From: Hymenobacter sp. 15J16-1T3B
Lineage (GTDB): Bacteria; Bacteroidota; Bacteroidia; Cytophagales; Hymenobacteraceae
Length of the DNA stretch: 64,000 nt
Assembly: GCF_020711235.1 (NCBI RefSeq)
Contig: NZ_JAJFAV010000007.1
Location: 264,852 to 328,851 of the forward strand
Direction: 5' to 3'
Shown: one piece after another, positions 26,041 to 35,083 of the stretch
Layout of the letters: each line of letters begins with the position of its first letter
Position numbering within the stretch: position 1 is the stretch's first letter
Notes under the pieces: model-generated
What the model was told of the DNA's origin: nothing
The model's input: only the letters and a program-made list of their open reading frames with translations
Database searches by the model: none
Made by a program: the position numbers and the translations under genes

Positions 26041-26097
26041 GGGGCCTCATCCTCCGCTTTTAGCGCGCAGGATATGCCCCGCACGCGCTCCGGGCTG

Positions 26098-26307
26098 TTA
26101 CGCCTCCTTTATCTCGAATCCTTCTTCTTCGACGGCGGCCACAACCTGCTGGGGCGTGAGCGAGTCGGATTCTACCGTGAGGACTTTTTGGGGTGAGGCC
26201 GTGTCGACCTGCCAGTGGCCGGTGCCGGCCAGCTCGTTGAGCACCGGCGTGACGGCGCGCACGCAGTTCTGGCAGTTAATGGTGGTGGTAAAACGCAGGG
26301 TTTTCAT
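26098..26307 (-). CDS. Heavy-metal-associated (HMA) domain protein, copper chaperone-like
   Basis: 69 residues, a single ferredoxin-like HMA domain. The metal site is NCQNC near residues 11-15 (CxxC) in place of the usual MxCxxC, with an Ile-Asn before the first cysteine. The order continues AVTPVLNEL, WQVDTASPQKVLTVES, LTPQQVVAAVEEEGFEIKE, matching the beta-alpha-beta fold. It probably carries Cu(I) to the ATPase encoded at 29063. It is transcribed away from the porin. Confidence 0.88.
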   Translation of the reverse strand: MKTLRFTTTINCQNCVRAVTPVLNELAGTGHWQVDTASPQKVLTVESDSLTPQQVVAAVEEEGFEIKEA

Positions 26308-26505
26308 CGGGAAAGCAACTTAGAAGTGAAGGCCGCCCGCGACGGAGCAGCTGGGGTCGTTATTCTGGTAACGGCAAAACTAGCCGCGCGGTGCCGCCCC
26401 GGCCGTACAGGATTCGCGGCGGGCTGTTACAACATTTTTGGCGGCGGCGCGGGCTAAAAGCGCCCAGGTGTGCCAGAGGTCGGGCCGGACGGGCGTACCT
26501 TGCAG

Positions 26506-26513
26506 CCGCTTTC
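26506..26513 (+). promoter_or_regulatory. Possible -7 element of the porin gene
   Basis: TACCTTGC, close to TAnnTTTG, placed 50 bp before the porin ATG. No -33 TTTG was identified, so it is tentative. Confidence 0.3.
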
Positions 26514-26563
26514 CCGCCGACCGGTAGCCGCGTCGGCTTTTTTGTTCTCTTACCCCGTTTTGC

Positions 26564-27976
26564 ATGCGGCAGAATTGGTGGCGCCCCACCGCGCTGATTG
26601 TCCTGGCCGGCTCGCTGAGCGCGCAGGCCCAGACCACTCCCCCACCCAACACCGACACCCAGGCGGCGCAGGCCGCGCCGGTGCCCCCGCAGGCCACCAC
26701 GCCCGCGTTTGTTCCGCTCAAGGACGGCAAACTCCCGCTCAGCGAGGACGGCAGCCGCTACGTGAAGCTGACACTGCTCAACCAGGCTTGGCTGCACTAC
26801 AACCAGAGCAACCCCGGGTCGCGCGTCAACGGGCGCAACGAGCCGCACACGCTCGACGCGGCCATCCGGCGCTTCCGCATCCAGTTCTACGGGCAGCTCA
26901 CCGACCGCGTGTTCATCTACTCGCAAATCGGTATCAATAACTTCGGCTACCTCTCGGAGCGCAAGCAGTTTTTCTTTCTGCACGACGCGGTGGGCGAGTA
27001 CGCAGTGGCCAAAACCCGCCTGTCGCTCGGCACCGGCCTGGGCGCCTGGAACGGCCTGTCGCGCTTCACGGCTTCGTCTACGGCTTCCATTCTGGGCCTG
27101 GATTTGCCGCTGGTGGCCGAAACCACCAACGACGTGAACGACCAGTTCGGGCGCAAGCTGAGCGTGTACGCCAAGGGCAAGCTCGGCAAGCTGGACTACC
27201 GCGTGGCCGTGAGTAAGCCGCTCATCGTGGCCCCGAACACGCCGCCGGTGGGCGTAGCCGCGTTTTCCAGCCTGGCGCCGCGGGCCCAATTTCAGGGTTA
27301 CTTCCAGTGGCAGTTTCTGGATCAGGAAAGCAACCTGACGCCCTACGCGGCGGGCACGTACTTGGGCAAAAAGCGCGTGTTCAACCTCGGCGCGGGCTTT
27401 ATCATGCAGCCCAAGGCTCTGTGGTACCGCCCCGGCCCGATTGGCGGTTTCGCCACTGGCCCCGACACGGTGCAGGTAGCCCTGAAGCAGTTTGCCGTTG
27501 ATGCCTACTACGATGCGCCCGTAGGCCCCGCGGACAAGGGGCAGGCCCTGAGCGCCTACGCGGCCTTCTACCACCTCGACTACGGCCCGAATTACACCCG
27601 CAACACGGCCCCGCTGAGCCCGACCAACGGCATCGCCCCGGGCACTGCCACGCTCAACAACGGCGGCAACGGCTGGCCGGCCTACGGCACCGGCAACGTG
27701 CTCTACGGACAGCTGGGCTACAAATTGCCCGACAACCTGCTGGGCTCAACCACCTTCCTGCCCTATGTAAGCGTGCAGCACGCCCGCTACAAGCGCCTCA
27801 ACGACCCAATGAACTACGTCGACGTGGGCCTGAACTGGCTGCTGGCGGGCCACACCTCCAAACTCACCGTGGCCTACCAAAACCGGCCCATTTTCACCCC
27901 GGACGGCACCGGCCACTACAACCGCACCAGCGACCGAAGTGCCGTGGTGGCCCAGTACCAGGTGTCGTTCAACTAA
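26564..27976 (+). CDS. Outer-membrane porin of the Bacteroidota type
   Basis: 470 residues with a signal peptide (LIVLAGSLSAQAQ), a Pro/Thr/Ala-rich linker, and a beta-barrel with alternating strands. Landmarks: YVKLTLLNQAWLHYNQSNPGS, IRRFRIQFYGQLTDRVFIYSQIGINNF, VNDQFGRKLSVYAKGKLGKLDYRVAVSKP, ending YQVSFN with a terminal aromatic-position strand. It probably forms a general or anion/amide-type channel. It lies inside the copper-related cluster, but nothing in the barrel itself indicates a metal substrate. Confidence 0.88.
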   Translation: MRQNWWRPTALIVLAGSLSAQAQTTPPPNTDTQAAQAAPVPPQATTPAFVPLKDGKLPLSEDGSRYVKLTLLNQAWLHYNQSNPGSRVNGRNEPHTLDAAIRRFRIQFYGQLTDRVFIYSQIGINNFGYLSERKQFFFLHDAVGEYAVAKTRLSLGTGLGAWNGLSRFTASSTASILGLDLPLVAETTNDVNDQFGRKLSVYAKGKLGKLDYRVAVSKPLIVAPNTPPVGVAAFSSLAPRAQFQGYFQWQFLDQESNLTPYAAGTYLGKKRVFNLGAGFIMQPKALWYRPGPIGGFATGPDTVQVALKQFAVDAYYDAPVGPADKGQALSAYAAFYHLDYGPNYTRNTAPLSPTNGIAPGTATLNNGGNGWPAYGTGNVLYGQLGYKLPDNLLGSTTFLPYVSVQHARYKRLNDPMNYVDVGLNWLLAGHTSKLTVAYQNRPIFTPDGTGHYNRTSDRSAVVAQYQVSFN

Positions 27977-27996
27977 CTGCTCCTTTAGCAGCCGTT

Positions 27997-28050
27997 CCGA
28001 ATGCGAAGCGGCCCGTTTCCAGCGTTGGAAACGGGCCGCTTCGCATTCGG
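27997..28050. terminator. Bidirectional hairpin terminator, 25-bp arms
   Basis: Perfect arms (27997-28021 / 28026-28050) and a 4-base GCGT loop lie between the convergent porin (plus) and Csp-like (minus) genes. Confidence 0.9.
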
Positions 28051-28061
28051 GACCGGTGCGC

Positions 28062-28391
28062 TTACGCGGCCATGCCCGCGCGGCAGGCTTCCTCGCAGCG
28101 GCGGCAGGCTTCGGCGCACTGCTGGCAGTGCTCGTGCTGGTGCTGGCCGCACTCCGCGGCGCACAGGCGACAGATTTCGGCGCACTCGCGCAGCAGGTGC
28201 GCGGCGTGCTCCGAGCCGCGGGCCACGAGGCGGGCCGTCAGGGCGCAGATGTCGCTGCAGTCGCGGTCGAGCGAGATGCAGCGGGCCATCATGCTTACGT
28301 CGTCTTCCTGCAGGCAGGCGGAGGCGCAGTTTTCGCAGGCGGCCACGCAGGCGTTCAGGGCCTGCAGCAGCGGTTGATTGGACTGGTTCAT
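28062..28391 (-). CDS. Four-helix bundle copper-storage protein (Csp3-like)
   Basis: 109 residues with 16 cysteines lining helices in CxxxC and CxxC spacings (ACVAACENCASACL, RDCSDICALTA, ECAEICRLCAAECG, HCQQCAEACRRCEEACRA) plus His/Gln-rich turns. This is the hallmark of Csp proteins, whose cysteine-lined bundle stores many Cu(I) ions. There is no signal peptide, so it is a cytosolic Csp3 type. Its place beside a copper ATPase, an HMBD lipoprotein and an HMA protein supports a copper role. Confidence 0.9.
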   Translation of the reverse strand: MNQSNQPLLQALNACVAACENCASACLQEDDVSMMARCISLDRDCSDICALTARLVARGSEHAAHLLRECAEICRLCAAECGQHQHEHCQQCAEACRRCEEACRAGMAA

Positions 28392-28496
28392 GGGCGTGGG
28401 GTTGATGAAGCGGGAGAAAGACGGTCCGCTTCTTTACCCCATTTCAGCCCCGCGGGTTGGTACAAGATGTTCCCACGGCCCGTACAGGATTGCGGC

Positions 28497-28787
28497 TTAG
28501 CTTTTCTTTTCCAGGTCCATTTCGCACACCGGGCACTTGCCGGGCTTGGTGCTCTGGCTGCCCTCGCAGCCCATGGGGCACACGTAGGTGGTGGTGCCGA
28601 GGTTGGTTTGGTCGCCGGTGCCACCCTCGGTTTCGGGGCGGGCCACTTCGTCGGTGGGCTGCTGAATTTTGGCCGAATCGGCGGTGGCGGCGGTGGGCGC
28701 AGCCGGCGTTTCGGCTTCGTTGGTGGGCTTGCTGTTGCAGGCGGTCAGGAGGCTGGCGGCAACCAGCAGGGCGAAAAGCTTGTTCAT
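28497..28787 (-). CDS. Lipoprotein with heavy-metal-binding (HMBD) domain
   Basis: 96 residues. The lipobox LLTAC (Cys17) is followed by a disordered Thr/Ala/Pro/Glu linker and a C-terminal HMBD motif YVCPMGCEG...KPGKCPVCEMDL, the zinc-ribbon-like module found in copper- and cobalt-efflux adaptors. It probably binds copper on the periplasmic face of the envelope. It is 105 bp upstream of the Csp-like gene on the same strand and divergent from the CopA-type ATPase. Confidence 0.88.
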   Translation of the reverse strand: MNKLFALLVAASLLTACNSKPTNEAETPAAPTAATADSAKIQQPTDEVARPETEGGTGDQTNLGTTTYVCPMGCEGSQSTKPGKCPVCEMDLEKKS

Positions 28788-28830
28788 ATCGGCAGAGACA
28801 ATGCGGCGGGGCGGTTGATTCCCACGGGGG

Positions 28831-28838
28831 CAAAGGTA
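28831..28838 (-). promoter_or_regulatory. Possible -7 element of the HMBD lipoprotein gene
   Basis: The minus strand reads TACCTTTG, an exact TAnnTTTG match, 44 bp before the ATG at 28787. No matching -33 element was seen in the GC-rich sequence upstream. Confidence 0.4.
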
Positions 28839-29062
28839 CGGCCCGGCGCCTCAGCCCCGCCCCTTGCCCGAATTGCGTACGGCGCCACCCCAAATTCTGC
28901 ACCTGCGCGCCGTCAGCGCCCAAATCCCGTACGCGGCCGGGCCTGATTTCGTACCGCCGCCGGCCCCGCGCCTGCCGTACTTTGTGATGTCGGCCCCGTG
29001 GTCTTTCGCCGCCTCGCCGTCTTCGTTGCCCGACCCCACCGGGCCGGTTTCTCCCTTCGATT

Positions 29063-31357
29063 ATGGAACCGCACACCCTCGCTCCGCCCACCCAAACCGC
29101 TACCCTCGACATCGAGGGCATGACCTGCGCCTCCTGCGCCCGCTTCGTGGAAAAAGCCCTGACGCGCACGCCCGGTGTGCAGCGCGCCGTGGTGAACCTG
29201 GCCACCGAAAAAGCTACCGTCGACTACGAGCCCGCCCAAATTGACCGCGCCGGCCTCGCGGCGGCCGTCGTCAACGCCGGCTACGCGGTGGCCGCTCCGC
29301 CCGCGCCCACCCAGTCGGCCGCCGAGCGCACGGCCGAACTGGACGCGCAGAAAGCCGCCGCCTACGCCCGCCTCAAGCGCCGCTTTCAGGTGGCGCTGGG
29401 CCTCACGCTCGTCATCATGCCCGCTTCCATGCTGCTGATGCTGCCCGCGGCGATGCAGCGCGTGCCGATGGCGGCGGCCAACTACGTCTTGCTGCTGCTT
29501 ACCTCGCCGGTGCTGCTCTACAGCGGCCGGGAGTTTTACACCTCGGCCTGGAACGCCTTCCGCCACCGCGCCGCCAACATGGACACCCTGGTGGCCGTAG
29601 GCACCGGCGCGGCCTTTCTCTACAGCCTTGCCGCCACGGTGGCCCCGGGGCTGTTTGCTGCCCGCGGCCTCACCGCCGAAGTGTACTACGACACCACGGC
29701 CACCATCATCACGCTCATCCTGCTGGGCAAAGTGCTCGAGCAGCGCGCTAAGACGCGCACCTCGGCCGCCATCCGCCAGCTCATCGGCCTGCAGGCCCGC
29801 ACCGCCCGCCTGCTCCGCCCCGACGGCTCGGCAACCGACGTGCCTATCGAGCAGGTGCAGCCCGGCGACGTGGTGCTGGTGCGCCCGGGCGAGAAAATTG
29901 CCACCGACGGTGTGGTGCTCGACGGCCATTCCGCCGTCGACGAGAGCATGCTCACGGGCGAGAGTCTGCCGGTGGAAAAGCAGGCCGGCGCGCCGGTGTA
30001 CGGCGCCACGCTCAACAAAACCGGCGCCTTCCGCTTCCGCGTCACGCAGGTGGGCGCCGACACCATGCTGGCCCACATCATCCGCTTGGTGGAGGACGCG
30101 CAGGGCTCCCGCGCCCCTGTGCAGCGCCTCGCCGACCGCGTCAGCGCCATTTTTGTGCCCACGGTGGTCGTCATTGCCCTGCTCACCTTCGTGCTCTGGT
30201 TTGACCTCGCCCCCGAGGGCACGCGCCTGCCGTTGGCCCTGACCAACTTCGTGGCCGTGCTCATCATTGCCTGCCCCTGCGCGCTGGGCTTGGCCACGCC
30301 CACGGCCATTATGGTGGGCACCGGCAAGGGCGCCGAGTACGGCGTACTGGTGCGCAACGCCGAAGCCCTGGAAAAAGCCCACCAGGTCACCACCGTACTG
30401 CTCGACAAAACCGGCACCCTCACCCGCGGCGAGCCGGCCGTAACGGCCTTTGTGCCGGCGCCGGACGTGGCGGATGCCGCCGCGCTGCTGGCCCAATTGG
30501 CGGCCGTGGAACGGCAATCCGAGCACCCGCTGGCGGCAGCGGTGGTGCGCTACGCCGCAGCCCAGGTCGGTGCGCCCGCCCTTCCCGCCGTAACCGAGTT
30601 TCGGGCCTACGAGGGCCGCGGGGCCGGCGCTACCGTCAGCGGGGCGCGCGTGCTCATCGGCAACCGGCGCCTGCTGCAGGAGCACGGCATCGAGCTGGGC
30701 CCAGCGCTGAGCAACCACGCCGAAGCGCTGCTGGCCGAAGCCAACACGCTGCTCTACGCCGCCGCCGACGGGCGGGCCGTGGCGCTGCTGGCCGTGGCCG
30801 ATACGCTGCGCGAGTCGTCGGCGGAGGCGGTGCGGCGGCTGCAGCAGCTGGGCCTGGAGGTGGTCATGCTCACCGGCGACAACCAGCCCACGGCCGCCCG
30901 CGTGGCCGCGCAGGTCGGCATCCGGCGCTATTACGCCGAGGTGCTGCCCCAGGACAAGGCCGGCAAAGTGCAGGAGCTGCAGGCTGAAGGCCGGGTGGTG
31001 GCCATGGTCGGCGACGGTATCAACGACGCGCCCGCGCTGGCCCAGGCCGACCTGGGCCTGGCCATCGGCTCGGGCACCGACGTGGCCATGGAAGCGGCCG
31101 GCATCACCCTCATGCGTTCCGATTTGCAGGGCGTGGTCACGGCCATCGAGTTGTCGCGCCGCACCCTGGGCGTTATCCGACAAAACCTGTTTTTCGCCTT
31201 CGTCTACAACACCCTGGGCATTCCGGTGGCGGCGGGCCTGCTCTACCCCTTCTTCGGCCTCACCCTCTCGCCCATGCTGGCAGCGGCGGCCATGGCCCTC
31301 AGTTCGGTCTCGGTGCTCACCAATTCGCTGCGCCTGCGCCGCTTCCGGCCGCGCTAA
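29063..31357 (+). CDS. copA: Copper-exporting P1B-type ATPase
   Basis: 764 residues. One N-terminal HMA domain with MTCASC (Cys22, Cys25), eight membrane helices, actuator loop with TGES, the translocation motif CPC (Cys404, Cys406) in [13 protein letters not shown], phosphorylation site Asp448 in DKTGTLT, SEHPLA, TGDN and [14 protein letters not shown] with MxCxxC indicates Cu(I)/Ag(I) export (PIB-1). It pumps metal from cytosol to periplasm. It is followed 62 bp later by a cupredoxin-domain protein and flanked by other copper genes. Confidence 0.94.
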   Translation: MEPHTLAPPTQTATLDIEGMTCASCARFVEKALTRTPGVQRAVVNLATEKATVDYEPAQIDRAGLAAAVVNAGYAVAAPPAPTQSAAERTAELDAQKAAAYARLKRRFQVALGLTLVIMPASMLLMLPAAMQRVPMAAANYVLLLLTSPVLLYSGREFYTSAWNAFRHRAANMDTLVAVGTGAAFLYSLAATVAPGLFAARGLTAEVYYDTTATIITLILLGKVLEQRAKTRTSAAIRQLIGLQARTARLLRPDGSATDVPIEQVQPGDVVLVRPGEKIATDGVVLDGHSAVDESMLTGESLPVEKQAGAPVYGATLNKTGAFRFRVTQVGADTMLAHIIRLVEDAQGSRAPVQRLADRVSAIFVPTVVVIALLTFVLWFDLAPEGTRLPLALTNFVAVLIIACPCALGLATPTAIMVGTGKGAEYGVLVRNAEALEKAHQVTTVLLDKTGTLTRGEPAVTAFVPAPDVADAAALLAQLAAVERQSEHPLAAAVVRYAAAQVGAPALPAVTEFRAYEGRGAGATVSGARVLIGNRRLLQEHGIELGPALSNHAEALLAEANTLLYAAADGRAVALLAVADTLRESSAEAVRRLQQLGLEVVMLTGDNQPTAARVAAQVGIRRYYAEVLPQDKAGKVQELQAEGRVVAMVGDGINDAPALAQADLGLAIGSGTDVAMEAAGITLMRSDLQGVVTAIELSRRTLGVIRQNLFFAFVYNTLGIPVAAGLLYPFFGLTLSPMLAAAAMALSSVSVLTNSLRLRRFRPR

Positions 31358-31419
31358 CGCCCGGCGCCGTTGTCTCCTTTCGCTCACCAACCACGCGAAC
31401 CAAGCCTTCGCGCTGTTCT

Positions 31420-31800
31420 ATGGACCTTGCCGAAATCTTCGTTACCGCCGGCGGACTGGCCCTGGCCGGGCTGGTCGTCTGGTATTTCTTCTTTGCTGCC
31501 CCCGAAGCTGCCGTCAGCGCCGTGTCCGCAGCGGGCGGCGTGCAGGAGGTGGCCGTGACGGTGAAGGGCGGCTACTCGCCGGCCGTCATCGAAGTACAGC
31601 ACGGCCGGCCGGTGCAACTCAGCTTCTACCGCGACGAAGACGCCGACTGTTCCGAGGAGGTCGTGTTCCCCGATTTCAATCTGCGCCGCGCGCTACCCGC
31701 TTTCCAGACCACGCTCATCGAGCTGCTGCCCCAGCAGCCCGGCCGCTTCGAGTTTACCTGCGGCATGGGCATGCTGCGCGGCAGCCTGGTGGTGAAATAG
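31420..31800 (+). CDS. Membrane-anchored cupredoxin-domain protein
   Basis: 126 residues. An N-terminal membrane helix (about 5-27) is followed by a cupredoxin-like beta-sandwich: VAVTVKGGYSPAVIEVQHGRPVQLSFYRDED, Cys77 in DCSEEVVF, and FTCGMGMLRG with Cys114 and Met116/Met118. Cys/Met ligands suit copper. The soluble domain would face the periplasm. It is co-directional with copA and probably in the same transcript, so it may receive exported copper. Confidence 0.85.
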   Translation: MDLAEIFVTAGGLALAGLVVWYFFFAAPEAAVSAVSAAGGVQEVAVTVKGGYSPAVIEVQHGRPVQLSFYRDEDADCSEEVVFPDFNLRRALPAFQTTLIELLPQQPGRFEFTCGMGMLRGSLVVK

Positions 31801-31851
31801 GAAGCTTGCTTCGAGGGAAAAGGCGCGGGACGGCAATAGCTACGACCGCGG

Positions 31852-32048
31852 CACTACTGGTCATTGCGAGCGAAGCGAAGCAATCCTTCCTCGTAATAGC
31901 ACCGCCGACGCAATCCTTGCTAAAAACGCCACCGCCCGAAACCAGCAACTCTGGTTTCGGGCGGTGGCGTTTTTAGCAAGTAGTTATTGCACCGATTCTG
32001 CCGCGGAAGGATTGCTTCGTCGTGCCTGCTCGCAATGACCAGTGGTGC
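31852..32048. repeat. Nested palindromic repeat element, copy 2
   Basis: The outer inverted repeat pairs ACTGGTCATTGCGAGC (from about 31855) with GCTCGCAATGACCAGT (to about 32044), followed inward by GAAGCAATCCTTCC against GGAAGGATTGCTTC. The centre is a perfect 30-bp-arm hairpin (31916-31945 / 31951-31980). It is related to the element at 25.86-26.04 kb, with shared blocks in the same order. It also lies between convergent genes. No open reading frame inside. Confidence 0.85.
31916..31980. terminator. Hairpin terminator inside repeat copy 2
   Basis: Perfect 30-bp arms with a 5-base loop and A5/T5 tracts within the stem. It ends transcription from the cupredoxin gene on plus and the thioredoxin-like gene on minus. 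Confidence 0.88.
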
Positions 32049-32098
32049 CGTCGTTGTTGATGTCGGGTGCGGCCTGAAGAGGTTGGTAACAAAGGCTG

Positions 32099-32731
32099 CT
32101 ACGCCTTTTTCTTCCACTTGATGGTGCAGCCGATGGCTTTGGTCGAGCTGGTCTGCACGGCTTGGCCGGCCAGCAGCTGGCCCATGGCATCTTCCACGTA
32201 GCGCTGGGTAGCGGCTTTGGCGTCCTCCGTGTTGTTGTCGATGGCACCGATGTAGGCCACTTTGAAGTCTTGGCCGGTGCGCTGCAGCACGTACACGTGC
32301 GGGGTGCGAGTGGCGCCGAAGGTGCGGGCCACGTCCTGCGTTTCGTCCATCAGGTACGGGAAGGCGTAGTGCTTGTCCTTGGCGCGCTTCTGCATGTCGG
32401 CGTAGGAGTCGCCGGGGGCCACCTGCGGGTCGTTGGGGTTGATGGCCAGCACCGGGTAGCCTTTGGCGGCGTACTTCTGGTTCAGGGCAATGACGCGGTC
32501 CTCGTAGGCCCTGGCGTAGGGGCAGGTGTTGCAGGTAAACACCACGATGTAACCCTTCACGGCCGCGTTGCCGCCCAACGACACCAGCTTGCCGTCGACG
32601 TTCTTGAGCTTGAAGTCCGCGACTTTGTCGCCAACCTGGTAGCCGCCCTCGGCCGGGGCGAAACGGAACGCGGTGCCGACGGTGAGGACCACGGCCAGCA
32701 GCGCAAACAAAACAGACAGGGACTTTTTCAT
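32099..32731 (-). CDS. Exported thioredoxin-fold protein (AhpC/TSA-like)
   Basis: 210 residues from the ATG at 32729-32731 (an in-frame start at 32932 lies inside the neighbouring gene). Signal peptide MKKSLSVLFALLAVVLTVGTA. Thioredoxin fold with the active site CNTCPYA (Cys67, Cys70), VIALNQKYAAKGYPVLAINPND, and the cis-proline TRTPHVYV. It belongs to the periplasmic redoxins that often accompany metal or cytochrome maturation genes. It lies 34 bp after the TlpA-like gene and is probably in the same operon. Confidence 0.87.
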   Translation of the reverse strand: MKKSLSVLFALLAVVLTVGTAFRFAPAEGGYQVGDKVADFKLKNVDGKLVSLGGNAAVKGYIVVFTCNTCPYARAYEDRVIALNQKYAAKGYPVLAINPNDPQVAPGDSYADMQKRAKDKHYAFPYLMDETQDVARTFGATRTPHVYVLQRTGQDFKVAYIGAIDNNTEDAKAATQRYVEDAMGQLLAGQAVQTSSTKAIGCTIKWKKKA

Positions 32732-32765
32732 GCGTTGCGAGAGAAAAAGGTGAACATCGAAAACT

Positions 32766-33257
32766 CTACGGGGCCTGGGCGGCCAGCACGGCTTTTTCCA
32801 GCTCGGCCAGGGTGAGCGGCTGCTCGAAGCGTTGCCGCCGCTGCCGGGCGTTGTTGAGCACCAGCGTAAAGGGCAAGGCCCCCGACCACTGCCGGTCAAT
32901 GCCGTCAATGTACGCGTTTTGGTCCGCCTCATTCAGCAGCCATACCCGCGACTTCAGCCCTTGTTTTTGCACGAACGGCCGCACTTTGGCGTCAAGCTTG
33001 GACGGAAAATCCAGGCTCACCAGCAGCACCTGCACCTTCTGGCGGGCGTACTTGGCGCGCAGCTGCTCGAAGTGCGGCAGCTCCTCGATGCAGGGCTTGC
33101 ACCAAGTGGCCCAGAAGTTCACCACGTAGGTGGTGTCGGTGGGGCGTTGCAATAGTTGCTGCAGGGCGGGCAGCTTCACCACGCGCACCTGCTGGGCGCG
33201 GGCGGCGGGGGCCGCGGCCAGCAGCAAAAGCACCAAGGGCCGGACGAGCTTGATCAT
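32766..33257 (-). CDS. TlpA-like periplasmic thioredoxin
   Basis: 163 residues from the ATG at 33255-33257, with a signal peptide (LVLLLLAAAPAARAQ). The active site WATWCKPC (Cys53, Cys56) and the cis-Pro LPFTLV are intact. The CKPC dipeptide suggests a reductase of disulfides in exported proteins. It is upstream of a second exported thioredoxin-fold protein and next to the copper cluster, so the two may keep cuproprotein cysteines reduced (inference). Confidence 0.88.
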   Translation of the reverse strand: MIKLVRPLVLLLLAAAPAARAQQVRVVKLPALQQLLQRPTDTTYVVNFWATWCKPCIEELPHFEQLRAKYARQKVQVLLVSLDFPSKLDAKVRPFVQKQGLKSRVWLLNEADQNAYIDGIDRQWSGALPFTLVLNNARQRRQRFEQPLTLAELEKAVLAAQAP

Positions 33258-33334
33258 ACGGGACAAACCGGCGCGGGCCGGCAGGGTTCGTTGCGCTACT
33301 GACACCGCCGGCCGCGCCGGGGCTGCAAGCGGCC

Positions 33335-34096
33335 TCACTCACCGAGCCACCAGCGCCGCCGGGGCTTGGCGCGGGTGCGCAGCTTGTACTTCTCCACCGC
33401 GTGCCGCTCGATGTGGGCCAGGGCCTCGTCCACCGAGTCGGTGTAGGTCAGCAGGTTCAGGTCGCGGGCCGAAATGGTGTGGTGCTGGGCCATTTGCTCG
33501 AGCAGTGCGGCCAGCGGCGCCCAGTACTCCCGGCCCACAACCACCACCGGGAAGTCCTGGATTTTGCCGGTCTGAATCAGCGTCAGCGCCTCGAAGAATT
33601 CGTCCATGGTGCCGATGCCGCCGGGCATGATGACGAAGGCGTAGGAGTACTTGACCAGCAGCACCTTGCGCACGAAAAAGTAACGACAGGTCAGCCACTT
33701 GTCGAGGTAGGGGTTGGGCGCCTGCTCCTGGGGCAGCAGGATGTTCAGACCCACCGACAAGCCGCCGGCTTCGCGGGCGCCGCGGTTGGCGGCTTCCATC
33801 AGGCCCGGCCCGCCGCCCGTCAGGATGGTGAAGCCCAGCCGGCTCAGCCCCGCGCCCAGGGCCCGGGCCTGCTCGTAGAAGGGCGTGCCCGCCGCCACCC
33901 GCGCCGAGCCAAACACCGACACGCACGGCCCGACGAAGTGCAGGGTGCGGATGCCGCGGAAAAACTCCCAGAGCACCAGCAGCAGAAACTTCAGCTCGTT
34001 GGTGCGCGCCCGGGGACCTTCCAGAAACCGGCGTTCCTGCTGGCGCGCCGCGGCCGTGGCCTGCGCAGTCGGGGTTGAGGCGTCGGAATCGTTCAT
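33335..34096 (-). CDS. LOG-family (TIGR00730) Rossmann-fold nucleotide hydrolase
   Basis: 253 residues. The family motifs are complete: VSVFGSARV, TGGGPGLMEAANRGA, and PGGIGTMDEFFEALTLIQTGK. The PGGxGTxxE motif with catalytic Arg/Glu is typical of cytokinin riboside 5'-monophosphate phosphoribohydrolases (LOG) and related bacterial nucleotide 5'-monophosphate nucleosidases. There are about 40 extra N-terminal residues and a Lys/Arg/Trp-rich C-terminal tail. It is the last gene of a run with the PAS protein and a small unknown gene. Confidence 0.9.
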   Translation of the reverse strand: MNDSDASTPTAQATAAARQQERRFLEGPRARTNELKFLLLVLWEFFRGIRTLHFVGPCVSVFGSARVAAGTPFYEQARALGAGLSRLGFTILTGGGPGLMEAANRGAREAGGLSVGLNILLPQEQAPNPYLDKWLTCRYFFVRKVLLVKYSYAFVIMPGGIGTMDEFFEALTLIQTGKIQDFPVVVVGREYWAPLAALLEQMAQHHTISARDLNLLTYTDSVDEALAHIERHAVEKYKLRTRAKPRRRWWLGE

Positions 34097-34184
34097 GGCG
34101 GGGCGGGGCTCGGCGGCAAGCTACAACACGAAACCGGCGCCCCGCAGGAGGCGCCGGCATCTTACCCGCCCTGCTGGTCGGCGT

Positions 34185-35030
34185 TTAGGCCTGGCCCAGC
34201 TGCTGCTTTAGCTGTAGTACTTGGTGCTCCAGGTCCAAGGTCCGGAACGTCACTTTGGCTTCCAGGTCGGCGTAGGCACGCTCAATGCGCTCCTGCAGTG
34301 CTTTTTGCTCGGTGATGTCGGTGCAGGTGCCAAACCACTGCACGATCTGGCCTTGCTCGTCGCGAATGGGCTTGGCCAGTCCCAAAAACCAGCGGTACTG
34401 CCCGTCGCGCCCCTTGAAGCGGTACTCGATTTCGTAGTCGTCGCCGGTGGCCAGCGAGTGGCTCCACACCTGCCGGGCGCGGGCCTGGTCGTCGGGGTGC
34501 AGCAGGTTGTTCCACATTTCGGTGCCCTGGCTCTGCTCCACGGTGTAGCCCGTGTAATCGATCCAGCGCTGGTTGAAGAAGATGTGGTAGCCGGCCGGGT
34601 CGGTGAGCCACACCATCTGCGGAATCTGCTCCACCACGAAGCGGTACTCGTCGTCGCGGCGCTTGGCCTGGCTGATGTCGCTGATGGTGCCCACGAAGCG
34701 CACGGCCTGGGTGCGCGTCTCGTCGAAGTAGGCGCGGCCGGTGGCGCGCAGCCAGCGCACCAGCCCGTCGGGCGCCACGGTGCGGTACTCGATGTCGTAC
34801 TCGCCCGAGCCGCGCGGATCCAACGCCTGCTGCACCACCGCGTCGGTGTGGGCGCGGTCGTCGGGGTGCAGGCCGGCCAGGAAACGCGCGTAATCCACGG
34901 GTTCGGTCGGGGGCAGGCCGAACAGCTCCTTGCAGCGGGCCGACCACTGCAGTTCGCCGCTGATGGGGTTAAAATCCCAGGTTCCGACGCCCGCCGCCTC
35001 GACGGCGGCCTGCAATCGGTCGTAGCTCAT
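34185..35030 (-). CDS. PAS-only sensor protein without kinase domain
   Basis: 281 residues from the ATG at 35028-35030; an ATG at 35057 would add nine. Two PAS/PAC units are clear: TWDFNPISGELQWSARCKELFGL with PAC end FVGTISDISQAKRRDDEYR, and QMVWLTDPAGYHIFFNQRWIDYTGY with RWFLGLAKPIRDEQGQIVQWFGTCTDITEQK. The C-terminus is a coiled coil (YADLEAKVTFRTLDLEHQVLQLKQQLGQ) like the linker before HisKA domains, but the frame stops there. It may pass its signal to a partner kinase or be a truncated hybrid. Confidence 0.87.
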   Translation of the reverse strand: MSYDRLQAAVEAAGVGTWDFNPISGELQWSARCKELFGLPPTEPVDYARFLAGLHPDDRAHTDAVVQQALDPRGSGEYDIEYRTVAPDGLVRWLRATGRAYFDETRTQAVRFVGTISDISQAKRRDDEYRFVVEQIPQMVWLTDPAGYHIFFNQRWIDYTGYTVEQSQGTEMWNNLLHPDDQARARQVWSHSLATGDDYEIEYRFKGRDGQYRWFLGLAKPIRDEQGQIVQWFGTCTDITEQKALQERIERAYADLEAKVTFRTLDLEHQVLQLKQQLGQA

Positions 35031-35083
35031 GGTTGGGGAAGCGTCGGGGTGTAGCATCGGGATACGCTCGGCTCGGAAGCGGC

